A DNA stretch of 64,000 nucleotides from an uncultured Roseburia sp. (GTDB lineage: Bacteria > Bacillota > Clostridia > Lachnospirales > Lachnospiraceae): positions 62,001-126,000 of the forward strand of contig CANTEO010000001.1 of the NCBI GenBank assembly GCA_947652855.1, given 5' to 3'. Positions within the stretch are counted from its first letter, which is position 1. Every line of letters begins with the position of its first letter. Of the stretch, positions 1-8,500 are shown in pieces. Under the pieces are notes generated by a model. It saw only the letters and a list, made by a program, of their open reading frames with translations, had not been told where the DNA came from and searched no databases. Both the position numbers and the translations under genes were made by a program.

Positions 1-2
1 CC

Positions 3-239
3 GCAAAGAAGCCAAGCCCCAGGAACTACCGCCGCGCGATGGAGCTGATGCGCACAAATGCGGAGAATACGGTTTTTATTGGGGATCAAATCTTTACAGA
101 CGTAGCAGGCGCCAACCGGGCCGGCATCCATTCTATATTGGTGGAGCCGATGCACCCGAAAGAGGAGATTCAGATTGTGCTGAAACGGCGTTTGGAGAAA
201 ATTGTGCTATTTTTTTATCATAGAAGGAGAAAATCATGA
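3..239 (+). CDS. YqeG-family HAD phosphatase, C-terminal part
   Basis: This is the 3' end of a gene whose start lies before the window; the frame is open from base 3. The roughly 78 visible residues begin with an AKKPSPRNYRRAM segment and contain VFIGDQIFTDV and GANRAG. These match the last HAD motifs (catalytic-loop lysine, then the GDQxxTD metal-binding motif) of the YqeG/phosphatidylglycerophosphatase-like HAD-IIIA family. The tail ends with the RRLE-type sequence usual for this family. The stop codon overlaps the rpiB start (ATGA), so the two are probably translationally coupled. In Firmicutes YqeG proteins are small cytoplasmic phosphatases; the substrate here cannot be told. Confidence 0.85.
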   Translation, partial: AKKPSPRNYRRAMELMRTNAENTVFIGDQIFTDVAGANRAGIHSILVEPMHPKEEIQIVLKRRLEKIVLFFYHRRRKS

Positions 240-673
240 GAATTGCGATTGGAAACGACCATGCGGCAGTGGAGCTAAAGCAGGAGATTATGGCATATGT
301 AACGGAGCTTGGGCATGAGGCCATCAATTTTGGGACGGATCAGAAAGAGAGCTGCGACTATCCGCTTTATGGAGAGAAAGTGGCGAGGGCCATCGTAAGC
401 GGCGAGGCGGACTGCGGGATTTTGATTTGCGGGACAGGCGTTGGGATTTCCATTGCCGCCAATAAGGTTCGCGGCATCCGGGCGGCGGTCTGCTCCGACG
501 TGACGACGGCAAGGCTCACGAAAGAGCATAACGACGCGAACATCATCGCGTTTGGCGCGCGCATCGTGGGCGTGGAGCTGGCGAAAGACATCGTGCGATC
601 CTACCTTGACGCGACGTTTTTGGGAGGGCGGCATGAAAAGCGCGTCGCGATGCTTTCGGAAATCAATGCTTAG
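236..673 (+). CDS. rpiB: ribose-5-phosphate isomerase B
   Basis: RpiB interconverts ribose 5-phosphate and ribulose 5-phosphate in the non-oxidative pentose phosphate pathway, in the cytoplasm. The 145-aa product has the normal length. It starts MRIAIGNDHAA, with the phosphate-binding GNDH (Asp8, His9), and carries CGTGVGISIAANK with the catalytic Cys65 and the GTGxG anion hole. The start is set by AAGGAG about 7 bases upstream, and the ATG overlaps the yqeG stop by 4 bases. Close relatives include LacA/LacB subunits of galactose-6-phosphate isomerase. The single gene without a lac partner and the conserved Cys favour RpiB. Confidence 0.93.
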   Translation: MRIAIGNDHAAVELKQEIMAYVTELGHEAINFGTDQKESCDYPLYGEKVARAIVSGEADCGILICGTGVGISIAANKVRGIRAAVCSDVTTARLTKEHNDANIIAFGARIVGVELAKDIVRSYLDATFLGGRHEKRVAMLSEINA

Positions 674-726
674 TTTTTCAATTATTGGGCAGACTATTTG
701 GAAAACAGAGGAAGGGATGAATTGCC

Positions 727-1653
727 ATGGCAAAGAGAATTTTGAATATGACGCCGTTAGAGCTTACGAACCTGACAAAGGAGGAATTGCTGTCCGCCAT
801 TGCGGCAAATGAAGGAAGGATGCTGGCGAGCGAGACGATCGGCATTACGCTGCCGCTTCTTACCGACGTGACGAATGCGGAGTTTGCGGCTTCAATGGGA
901 GCCGATTTGATCCTGTTAAATATGTTTGACGTCAGGGAGCCGCGCATCATGGCCCTCCCAAACGTGGAGCCGATGGAGACGGTGCGGGAGGTCAAGCGCC
1001 TGACCGGACGTCTGGTGGGCGTCAATCTGGAGCCTGTGGAGGACGCGGCTAAGTCAGAGAACGCCCAGACGATGTGGGAGATGAGCCCCGGGCGGTACGC
1101 GACCGCGGAGAACGCGGCGCTGGCGCAGAGCATGGGCGTGGACATGATTGTGCTGACCGGGAATCCGGGAAACGGAGTGAGCAATGAGGCGATCACGTCT
1201 TCCCTGCGGTCAATTTCAGAGAAGGTCGGAGGAAAGATTGTGCTTGCCGCCGGAAAGATGCACGCCGCCGGAGTGATCGGGGAGGGCGGGGAGAACATTA
1301 TAACGGAAGAAGACGTGCGCCAGTTCGCCCAGGCCGGCGCGGACGTGATCTTAATGCCCGCTCCGGGGACGGTGCCGGGGATAACGACAGAATATATCCG
1401 CGGCCTTGTCAGCTATGCCCACAGCCTTGGAAAAATGACGGTCACAGCCATTGGCACGTCTCAGGAGGGGGCCGATACGGACACGATTAAGCGGATTGCC
1501 CTTGAGTGCAAGATGACGGGGACGGACATTCACCATATCGGGGATTCCGGCTGCCTTGGCATGGCACTGCCAGAGAACATCATGGCATACAGCATCGCGA
1601 TCCGCGGGGTGCGCCACACCTATCACCGGATGGCGCAGTCAATTGCAAGATAA
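727..1653 (+). CDS. TIM-barrel protein of unknown substrate (DUF7916-type)
   Basis: A 308-aa soluble protein with an alternating beta/alpha pattern typical of a TIM barrel: repeated strands ending in GADLILLNMFD, LVGVNLEP, MIVLTGNPG, KIVLAAGKMHA, GADVILMPAPG and DIHHIGDSG. I recognise it as a conserved Firmicutes family sometimes labelled haloacid dehalogenase-like or PEP-phosphonomutase-like. It has no HAD DxDx(T/V) motif, so that label looks wrong. The glycine-rich APGTVPG and GDSGCLG turns near the ends of strands are consistent with phosphate binding. An AGAGGAAGGG ribosome-binding site lies upstream of the ATG. It follows rpiB by 53 bases in the same direction, so a role in phosphosugar metabolism is possible but unproven. 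Confidence 0.6.
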   Translation: MAKRILNMTPLELTNLTKEELLSAIAANEGRMLASETIGITLPLLTDVTNAEFAASMGADLILLNMFDVREPRIMALPNVEPMETVREVKRLTGRLVGVNLEPVEDAAKSENAQTMWEMSPGRYATAENAALAQSMGVDMIVLTGNPGNGVSNEAITSSLRSISEKVGGKIVLAAGKMHAAGVIGEGGENIITEEDVRQFAQAGADVILMPAPGTVPGITTEYIRGLVSYAHSLGKMTVTAIGTSQEGADTDTIKRIALECKMTGTDIHHIGDSGCLGMALPENIMAYSIAIRGVRHTYHRMAQSIAR

Positions 1654-1704
1654 GCGCCAGGGACGTTCCGTCGCCTAAAATCAATGCCGTTGTGCAAAAA
1701 AAGG

Positions 1705-1731
1705 TTGAAAATTCAACGCGTTTAGTATAAA
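1705..1731 (+). promoter_or_regulatory. candidate sigma-A promoter for efp
   Basis: TTGAAA (1705-1710) and TATAAA (1726-1731) are separated by 15 bases, shorter than the optimum of 17. They lie about 45 bases upstream of the efp start in an A/T-rich gap. The short spacer makes the call tentative. Confidence 0.4.
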
Positions 1732-1777
1732 ATTGTACAAGCGGTTATTGCTTCAAACGTATGAAGGAGGAAAATGT

Positions 1778-2335
1778 ATGATTTCAGCAGGTGATTTTCG
1801 GAATGGCATTACCATAGAATTGGAAGGCAATATCTATCAGATCATCGAATTTCAGCATGTAAAGCCAGGAAAGGGCGCGGCTTTTGTCAGGACGAAGCTA
1901 AAAAATATCAAGAGCGGCGGCGTAGTGGAGAAGACATTCCGTCCGACGGAGAAATGCCCTCAGGCACATATTGACAGAAAAGACTATCAGTACTTATACG
2001 CAGATGGGGATTTATTCTATTTCATGGATGTTGAGACGTATGACCAGATTGCGCTCAGCCAGTCGGATATCGGGGACGCGCTCAAGTTTGTGAAAGAGAA
2101 TGAGATGGTGAAGGTCTGCTCTCACAATGGGAATGTGTTTGCGGTGGAGCCGCCATTGTTCGTGGAGCTGCAGATCACAGAGACGGAGCCGGGTTTTAAG
2201 GGAGACACGGCGACAGGGGCCACAAAGCCGGCTGTCGTGGAGACGGGCGCGACGGTGTACGTTCCGTTATTTGTGAGCCAGGAGGACGTCATCAAGATTG
2301 ACACAAGGACAGGAGAGTATCTGTCAAGAGTATAA
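1778..2335 (+). CDS. efp: elongation factor P
   Basis: EF-P binds ribosomes stalled on polyproline stretches and helps peptide-bond formation. The 185-aa product has the usual three beta-barrel domains. The N-terminal KOW-like domain contains [10 protein letters not shown], with Lys32 at the loop tip that is modified in many bacteria. The C-terminal OB domain ends [11 protein letters not shown], as in most EF-Ps. A longer frame opens at 1733, but the ATG at 1778 is preceded by AAGGAGG (1764-1770) and gives the standard N-terminus [10 protein letters not shown], so it is chosen. No lysine-modifying enzyme is visible nearby. Confidence 0.95.
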   Translation: MISAGDFRNGITIELEGNIYQIIEFQHVKPGKGAAFVRTKLKNIKSGGVVEKTFRPTEKCPQAHIDRKDYQYLYADGDLFYFMDVETYDQIALSQSDIGDALKFVKENEMVKVCSHNGNVFAVEPPLFVELQITETEPGFKGDTATGATKPAVVETGATVYVPLFVSQEDVIKIDTRTGEYLSRV

Positions 2336-2459
2336 GCTGCTTGAGCCGTTAGGATGAAACAGTGCATTGCCATATCACAGGAAGGCCGCAAAAGAGGGCG
2401 TTTTTCAACGCCTTTGCGAAAACGCGCGTCGGAATGGGATATGGCGATTTTTTTCAAGA

Positions 2460-2486
2460 GCGCGCGGAGGCGGGCGCGCCTTTTTA
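2460..2486 (+). terminator. intrinsic terminator after efp
   Basis: GCGCGC (2460-2465) and GCGCGC (2474-2479) can pair around an 8-base loop and are followed by CTTTTT. The hairpin lies between efp and the next gene's ribosome-binding site. The stem is short but entirely G/C. Confidence 0.5.
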
Positions 2487-2543
2487 AGCGTTTTGGGCAA
2501 GGAGCGCGCCGAATGGGCGCAGAAGTTTCAATGGAGGGCAAGG

Positions 2544-4454
2544 ATGGGAAAAGAAGATTATGGAAAAGCGTTTAAACTGGGCAAAAAGGATTATCAGGCT
2601 CGGCTGCTGCGGGGGGAGAAGCCGACGCTTATGGTTCTTGACGACATAATGCCAGGGAAAGGCTCCTATTCGGAAACGTCTCTTGGCCTGGTGCAGATTC
2701 CGATGGAAAAGCTCGCAGGCACGAAGAATGTGGGAAGGAGCAGCTCTTTTGCGGGAAATTTCATGCCGATCTTAAGAGAGTCGACGGAATTCGCCTCCAA
2801 GTGGGCGGAGCTTAGCACAAGCCATGTGGAGGAAGGTATCCGTGAGCCGGTCAAGGCGTATGAGTACATGAACCGGTTTTACGTGGAGGAGGGGAACAAA
2901 AGGGCCAGCGTCATGAAATATTTTGGGGCCGTGTCCATTCCCGGAGAAGTGATACGCATCATACCAAAGCGCACGGAGGAGAAGGAGAATAAAATCTATT
3001 ACGAATTCCTGGACTTCTACCAGGCCGCCCCGATCAATTACATCTGGTTTTCCCAGACGGGAAGGTTTCAAAAGCTGCAGGAGGCCGTCGGAAAAGAGCC
3101 GGGGGAGGCCTGGACGGATGAAGAGCTGTTAAAGTTCAGCTCGATTTATACGAGATTTGCTTCGCAATACCATGCGAAGGGCGGGGATAAGCTGAAAATC
3201 ACGTCAGGGGACGCGTTTTTGTCCTTTATTGACCTGTATGGATATGATTTTATAGATGGAAAGACGACGAGTGAGATGAATGAACTGATTGCAAAAAGTT
3301 GGGAAGAGTTTGAGCTGTTGGAGGGGGAGCAGGAAATTGACCTTCGGATGAAGCCGGATCAGAAAAAGAAGCCGCTGTTTAGCATATTGCTGCCCTCCGC
3401 CCCCAAAAAGCTGAAAATAGCGTTTATTTATGAAAAAACGCCGGGGACCTCCGCATGGACGTATGCGCATGAGCTTGGAAGGCTGCATTTGGAAGAGCGG
3501 TTCCCGGAGGAAGTGACGACCATTAGCTATGAGAACGGGACGAGAGAAAATATAGACGAGCTATTGGAGGATGCGGTCGGGTCTGGCTGCAACCTGATTT
3601 TCACGACTACGCCGCCGTTTGCGCAGGCGAGCGTGAAGGCGGCGATCGCCCACCCGGACGTGCGTATTTTAAACTGCTCCCTAAACACATCCCATCGGTA
3701 TATCCGAACCTATTATTCCAGGATGCACGAGGCAAAGTTCTTAATGGGGGCGATCGCGGGGGCAATGGCGGAAAACAATCTTTTGACGTATATTGCGGAT
3801 TACCCGATTTACGGCTCCATCGCAAATATCAATGCGTTCGCGCTTGGGGCGAAGATGATAAACCCAAGGGCGAAGGTGTTTCTGGAATGGTCTGCCAAGA
3901 AAGAGGTCGATTTGGATGAGAACATCCGGCAGGCGAAGTCTTCCTGCATTTCCGGCAGGGACATGGCGATCCCGGAGGAGGCGTCCCGTTTTTTTGGGAT
4001 TTACCACATTGACGATGGAAAGCCCAGGAACCTGGCGATGCCGCTTTGGCATTGGGGGAGGTTTTATGAGCAGCTTATATGGACGATTATGGAAGGGACG
4101 TGGAAATACGATGAGGGCCATTCATCCGTAAAGGCGATCAATTACTGGTGGGGCATTGCGGAAGGGGTAGTTGACGTGATTACGTCGAAATACCTTCCGA
4201 TTGGGACGAAGCGCCTGGTGGAGCTGTTAAAAGCCAGCATCGTCGCCGGGATCTTCAACCCGTTTGCAGGCGTGCTTTACTCACAGACGGGCATTGTGGA
4301 GTCAGATCCGGAAAAAGGGCTTATGCCGGATGAGATCATGACGATGGATTGGCTGGCGGAGAATGTCATCGGCTCGATCCCGGAACAGGAGGAGCTAAAG
4401 GAGCAGGCGAAGCCAATCATGAGCCAGCAGGGAATCAAGAAAAAGGAAGGATAA
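2544..4454 (+). CDS. ParB-like domain fused to a BMP-family binding domain, no signal peptide
   Basis: A 636-aa protein. Residues about 100-145 (YMNRFYVEEGNKRASVMKYF, then GAVSIPGEVIRI) resemble the N-terminal ParB/Srx-like fold. From about residue 288 (KKLKIAFIYE) to about 585 it matches the BMP/PnrA/Med family of nucleoside-type substrate-binding proteins, with TTPPFAQASVKAA, ILNCSLNTSHRYIRTYYSRM and AKFLMGAIAGAMAENN. BMP proteins are normally lipoproteins of ABC importers, but here there is no signal peptide or lipobox and no transporter genes are near. A cytoplasmic ligand-sensing role is inferred. A longer frame opens at 2367; the ATG at 2544 is preferred because GGAGGG lies 5 bases before it and the upstream residues look like translated non-coding sequence. 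Confidence 0.75.
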   Translation: MGKEDYGKAFKLGKKDYQARLLRGEKPTLMVLDDIMPGKGSYSETSLGLVQIPMEKLAGTKNVGRSSSFAGNFMPILRESTEFASKWAELSTSHVEEGIREPVKAYEYMNRFYVEEGNKRASVMKYFGAVSIPGEVIRIIPKRTEEKENKIYYEFLDFYQAAPINYIWFSQTGRFQKLQEAVGKEPGEAWTDEELLKFSSIYTRFASQYHAKGGDKLKITSGDAFLSFIDLYGYDFIDGKTTSEMNELIAKSWEEFELLEGEQEIDLRMKPDQKKKPLFSILLPSAPKKLKIAFIYEKTPGTSAWTYAHELGRLHLEERFPEEVTTISYENGTRENIDELLEDAVGSGCNLIFTTTPPFAQASVKAAIAHPDVRILNCSLNTSHRYIRTYYSRMHEAKFLMGAIAGAMAENNLLTYIADYPIYGSIANINAFALGAKMINPRAKVFLEWSAKKEVDLDENIRQAKSSCISGRDMAIPEEASRFFGIYHIDDGKPRNLAMPLWHWGRFYEQLIWTIMEGTWKYDEGHSSVKAINYWWGIAEGVVDVITSKYLPIGTKRLVELLKASIVAGIFNPFAGVLYSQTGIVESDPEKGLMPDEIMTMDWLAENVIGSIPEQEELKEQAKPIMSQQGIKKKEG

Positions 4455-4471
4455 GGAAGGGTAACGTACAT

Positions 4472-5098
4472 ATGAAGATTCTGGCGATTGCGGATGAGGA
4501 GTCGAAATGTCTTTGGGATTATTATGATAAGGAAAAGCTAAAGGGGATCGACCTGATTATTTCCTGCGGCGACTTGGATCCGCGTTACCTTTCCTTTTTG
4601 GTTACGCTTTCCGGCGCCCCGGTCTTATATGTGCATGGAAATCATGACGACAAATATGCGAAGATTCCGCCAGAGGGCTGCATCTGCATTGAGGATCAGA
4701 TCTATGTGCATGAAGGGGTGCGGATTCTGGGCCTTGGCGGCTCCATGCGTTACAGTGAAGGGGAGCATCAGTTTACGGAGCGCCAGATGCGTCAGAGGGC
4801 GGCGAAGCTGCGCCTGCCCTTGCTCTTTCGGCATGGGTTTGACATTTTGGTCGCGCATGCCCCGGCGTATCAATTAAATGACGGGCGGGATTTGCCGCAT
4901 CAGGGATTTCAGGCGTTTCGGTCGCTGATGGAAAAATATAAGCCGAAATATTTTCTGCACGGGCATGTGCATCTTTCTTATGGGAGGGAGCATAAGCGCT
5001 ATGACAAGTATCAGGAGACGCATATCATCAATGCGTATGAGAGATGCGTGTTTGACTTTGAGGCGCAGGATCCGAAAGCCAGCCTGTTGGAGCATTGA
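4472..5098 (+). CDS. calcineurin-like metallophosphoesterase
   Basis: A 208-aa cytoplasmic phosphoesterase of the Calcineurin/YfcE-like superfamily. Seen motifs: MKILAIADEES (first metal-binding block, with Asp followed by Glu instead of the usual DxH), CGDLDPRYL (GD block), VHGNHDD (GNHD block), LVAHAPAY and FLHGHVHLSYG (GHxH block). The start is at MKILAIADE; an upstream in-frame extension to 4349 overlaps the previous gene and is unlikely. It lies 17 bases after the BMP-type gene and probably shares its transcript. The family hydrolyses phosphomono- or diesters with a two-metal centre; the substrate is not predictable. Confidence 0.85.
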   Translation: MKILAIADEESKCLWDYYDKEKLKGIDLIISCGDLDPRYLSFLVTLSGAPVLYVHGNHDDKYAKIPPEGCICIEDQIYVHEGVRILGLGGSMRYSEGEHQFTERQMRQRAAKLRLPLLFRHGFDILVAHAPAYQLNDGRDLPHQGFQAFRSLMEKYKPKYFLHGHVHLSYGREHKRYDKYQETHIINAYERCVFDFEAQDPKASLLEH

Positions 5099-5157
5099 GG
5101 GTTCCATCCAGAAGCGCCGGCGGATTTTTCGGCCTTTTGGCAGCTGCCCTCATAAAT

Positions 5158-5205
5158 GCCGTAAGGGACGTTTTTAAATGAGAAATGTCCCTTACGGCGT
5201 TTTTT
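5158..5205 (+). terminator. strong intrinsic terminator
   Basis: A perfect 12-bp stem (GCCGTAAGGGAC at 5158-5169, GTCCCTTACGGC at 5187-5198) is followed by GTTTTTT. It ends the BMP/metallophosphoesterase transcript and isolates the giant surface-protein gene. Confidence 0.93.
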
Positions 5206-5349
5206 GTGGAATCTTCCCGCAACGAAAGCGGTTCCAATGATATCATATTCGGCAAAAATGTTCGTGTCTCATGAAATATGAAGCCGTTTTTTGGCGAAAT
5301 TTATTCATCATATCTAAATGGAAAAGGTATATTTTGTGAAAAGTGCCAG

Positions 5350-5378
5350 TGAAAAAACAAAAGTAAAGGTGATATAAT
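5350..5378 (+). promoter_or_regulatory. candidate promoter of giant surface protein 1
   Basis: A perfect TATAAT (5373-5378) is preceded 17 bases upstream by TGAAAA (5350-5355), a weak -35. It would give a leader of about 145 nt containing the hairpin at 5460-5490. The weak -35 suggests activator dependence, which is inference. Confidence 0.5.
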
Positions 5379-5459
5379 AAAAATATGCATAATAGTTACA
5401 AGCGACGGCATTTATAATTTGGAAGGGAGGTCAAAGGGGACAGGTTTGTATATTGCAGG

Positions 5460-5490
5460 CTTTGCAGATGCTTTTATGCCATTTGCAAAG
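5460..5490 (+). promoter_or_regulatory. leader hairpin upstream of giant surface protein 1
   Basis: CTTTGCAGATG (5460-5470) pairs with CATTTGCAAAG (5480-5490) over 11 bp (one G-U pair) around a 9-base loop. No U-tract follows, so it is not a terminator. It ends 24 bases before the AAGGAG ribosome-binding site. Confidence 0.4.
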
Positions 5491-5528
5491 TGAAACGGAC
5501 AACATGGTTTGGAAAAGGAGAACATAAT

Positions 5529-8500
5529 ATGAAGTGGAAAAAGATTTTATCAGGCGTGCTGGCCTGCGCGTTGGCGTTTGGGTCGGTCGTCTCTGTTGCG
5601 CCTGCGCCAGCTGCGGCAACAGAGATTCCGGCAGAGACGGATGGCGCAGAAGGGACAGAGGCAGGCGTGATGCCTTTGGCGGAGGACGGCGTGGCGGCAG
5701 CGGCGGATCCGGTTACGGTCAATACGGCTCCGGCGGGGCTTGTCTATACGGCTCCAGAGGAGGAGCGCGCGCCGAAGAATGTTGAGTGGGGGGGGGCAGA
5801 ATCCAGGATTGCGCTGACGGATATAGCTGACAGCCCAGTGACGATGGAGTTTAAGGATGAAAACGGGACTTTGGATGTCAGGAATATAGATGGGGTATGG
5901 GGTTTTAACGGACAGTTGAAGTCCAATTCTGCGACAGATAAATTTGATGTCTATGATACGGAAAACAGCGACACGAGTGAAAATCCTATTGTGATTTCAT
6001 TTAAAATTTATCTGAAGAAATTCGAGCCACAACGAACTGTTTTGGGAAAAGGCGATAAGCAATATGCCATTCAGACGACAGGCAACGGGTTGGAATGGTA
6101 TGCAGGCGAAGATTGGAACACAGTATACTATAGAGGATTTACAGCTGACAGCCTGAATCAATGGCACGATGTCCTTGCAGTGATTGACAGTAAGGGGAGG
6201 CATCGAATTTTTGTGGATCAGGGAACGTCTGATGAATGGGGAAATGCGGGTTCCTCTGTGAAGATCACGCAGCGAGAGGAGCCGTTTACTCTCGGATATC
6301 AGATAGATGGGACTACAGCGCGCAGAGATTTCACGAAGGATATTGGTTATCTTGCAGATGTGAAATTCTATGGCGCGAATGACTTGGCAGAAGGGCATGC
6401 CTTGAAGCAGATTGATTTGGAGGCATTGGATGCGCAAGAAGACAAGGGCTTAAGTGAGATACAAAGTAAGCTTAGGTCCGTGACGCCCAATGTAGATTTT
6501 TCCTTGGACGCCCCTTATGATGTCGAGACGGTTTGGCGTGCAGGGGATCAGGCAATGGCGGCGGGGGATGTCTTCCGGTGTGGGTTTTCTCATAAAGTGA
6601 CGACAACCTTCACCGCAAAAGAAGGATATGCATTCGCGACAGATGACACGTTCAAAAACGCAGTGAAAGCGGCAGTGACGACGGGAAAGGATAATGTAGA
6701 GGCAACCGTCACAAGCACGGACGGGAAGACGATGACAGTTGAGGTAGACTATGGGACGCTTTCCTGCAAATATGATGCCGTGGGCATTCGCTTGGAAGGG
6801 GCAGGGGGCAGCGTGCTAGGCCAAAATGTCTTTTTGCCTTTAGGCGCGACGAAAGAGGTTTCGCCATCCATTATGCTGGAGGGCGACCGTTCCCCGGACG
6901 ATCATACCGTAAAATATGCGGGCGTGACCTATGAATATGCGGTGGAGGTCGGAAAAGACGCTATCCTGTCTGCGGAAGGCAGAGATGGGAAGTGCCTCCT
7001 TACGGCCAAGGCGGCAGGCACGGCGAAGGTTACTGTGACGGCGAAAGCTTCGGGGAACGTGCTGTTTACGAGAAATGTTGCGGTTACGGTCGGAGAAGGA
7101 ACGGCGATTGCGGCTCCGGGCGTTACGCTGACAAAGCCTGCGGATGGAGCTTTTCCAACGGATGCAGAGGTTGCGGCTCCGACAGGGATGACTCTGGAAG
7201 ACCGGGCTGAGGATCCTGTTGCATTAGTTGGAAAGGATGCGGAAACCGCTCTGGATATAAAACGCTTTGATGGAAGATGGGCCTTTAATACTCAGCAAAG
7301 AACTGCATCGACAGATGACAAATTCAATGTGACGGGCAAGGAGCCGATGGTGATTTCTCTGAAGGTATACTTGAAGAACATTGTGCATCACAGCACGCTT
7401 GTAGCCAAGGGGGATCGGCAGTATATGCTTGAGCTGGTTGATGGAGGCTTCAACATATGTGTGTATGATACGAATTGGAGGAACAATAATTGCACTGGTT
7501 TTACGGCAGAGAATGAGAGTGAATGGAAGAATCAGTGGCATGATGTGGTTGCCGTGATTGATAAGAATGGCAAAACGTGTATATTTGTAGATGATAAAGC
7601 GTCAGGAGTGAACGCTACGGACGGGATCACATCAAATACGGATATGACGAACCAGCAGTTCGCGATTGGATGGAATACAGAAAAAGCGAATGAGGCGGCT
7701 CGCGTATTTACAACTGACAATGGTTATCTTGCAGATGTGAGATTCTATCGTGGAGACAGTTTGAAAGGGATTGACCTGACGGCGTTGCGGTCTTTGGAAG
7801 ACAAAGGCCTTAGCATGATTCAAAAAACGCTTTCTTCCATAAACCCGACTGCGGACTTTTCTTTAAATCCTCCATATGAGACGGCGAAAACGGTTTGGAG
7901 TTCGGGCGAGAAGGTAATGAAAGCGACGGACAAATTCAAATGCGGAAACACGGCGTATACGGCGACGACGACGTTTACCGCAAATGAAGGATTCAAATTT
8001 ACGGATGACGAAGCATTTAAAACTGCTATGAGAGATGCGGTTGAGACGGGGGACGACGCGGCGACAGTGGAGGTTGACGTTCTGGATGAGGGGACGATGA
8101 CAGTGACAGTCACCTATCCTTCTGTATCCTGTCAGTATAACGTGGCGGATATCGTGATGGAAAGTGAGGATGATATCGTCTTATCATTGGGTGATACAGC
8201 GACGGTGAAAAAGCCGACCGGGATTGTCCTGTCAGGAAACCATCCATTGTCTTCTCATAAATGGTACGACAATGTGTCATATGAGTTTGGCCTGGAACAG
8301 GGCGGATCAGACGTGATCGGCATTACGACGGCTGAAAATGGGGACTGCACCATTACGCCTAAGAAGAATGGCGAGGCAAAAGTTCTGGTGATGGCCAAGG
8401 TGGCCGGAGAGACAGCCTTTACGAAACGCTTATCCGTACAGATAGGCGATAAAGAGATTGAGAGCGCGCCTTTGATTGCCTTCACGGCGCCTAGGGAAGG

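Larger units (their letters stand above)
5099..5528. other. 430-bp gap: terminator, promoter and leader hairpin
   Basis: No gene was found. The gap holds a strong terminator (5158-5205), a candidate promoter near 5350-5378 and an 11-bp leader hairpin (5460-5490) before the giant surface-protein gene. Nothing else was recognised in 5206-5345. Confidence 0.7.

Noticed and set aside
275..733. 152-aa open frame on the minus strand opposite rpiB
   Set aside because: It overlaps a well-supported gene on the other strand, lacks a ribosome-binding site and matches no known family.
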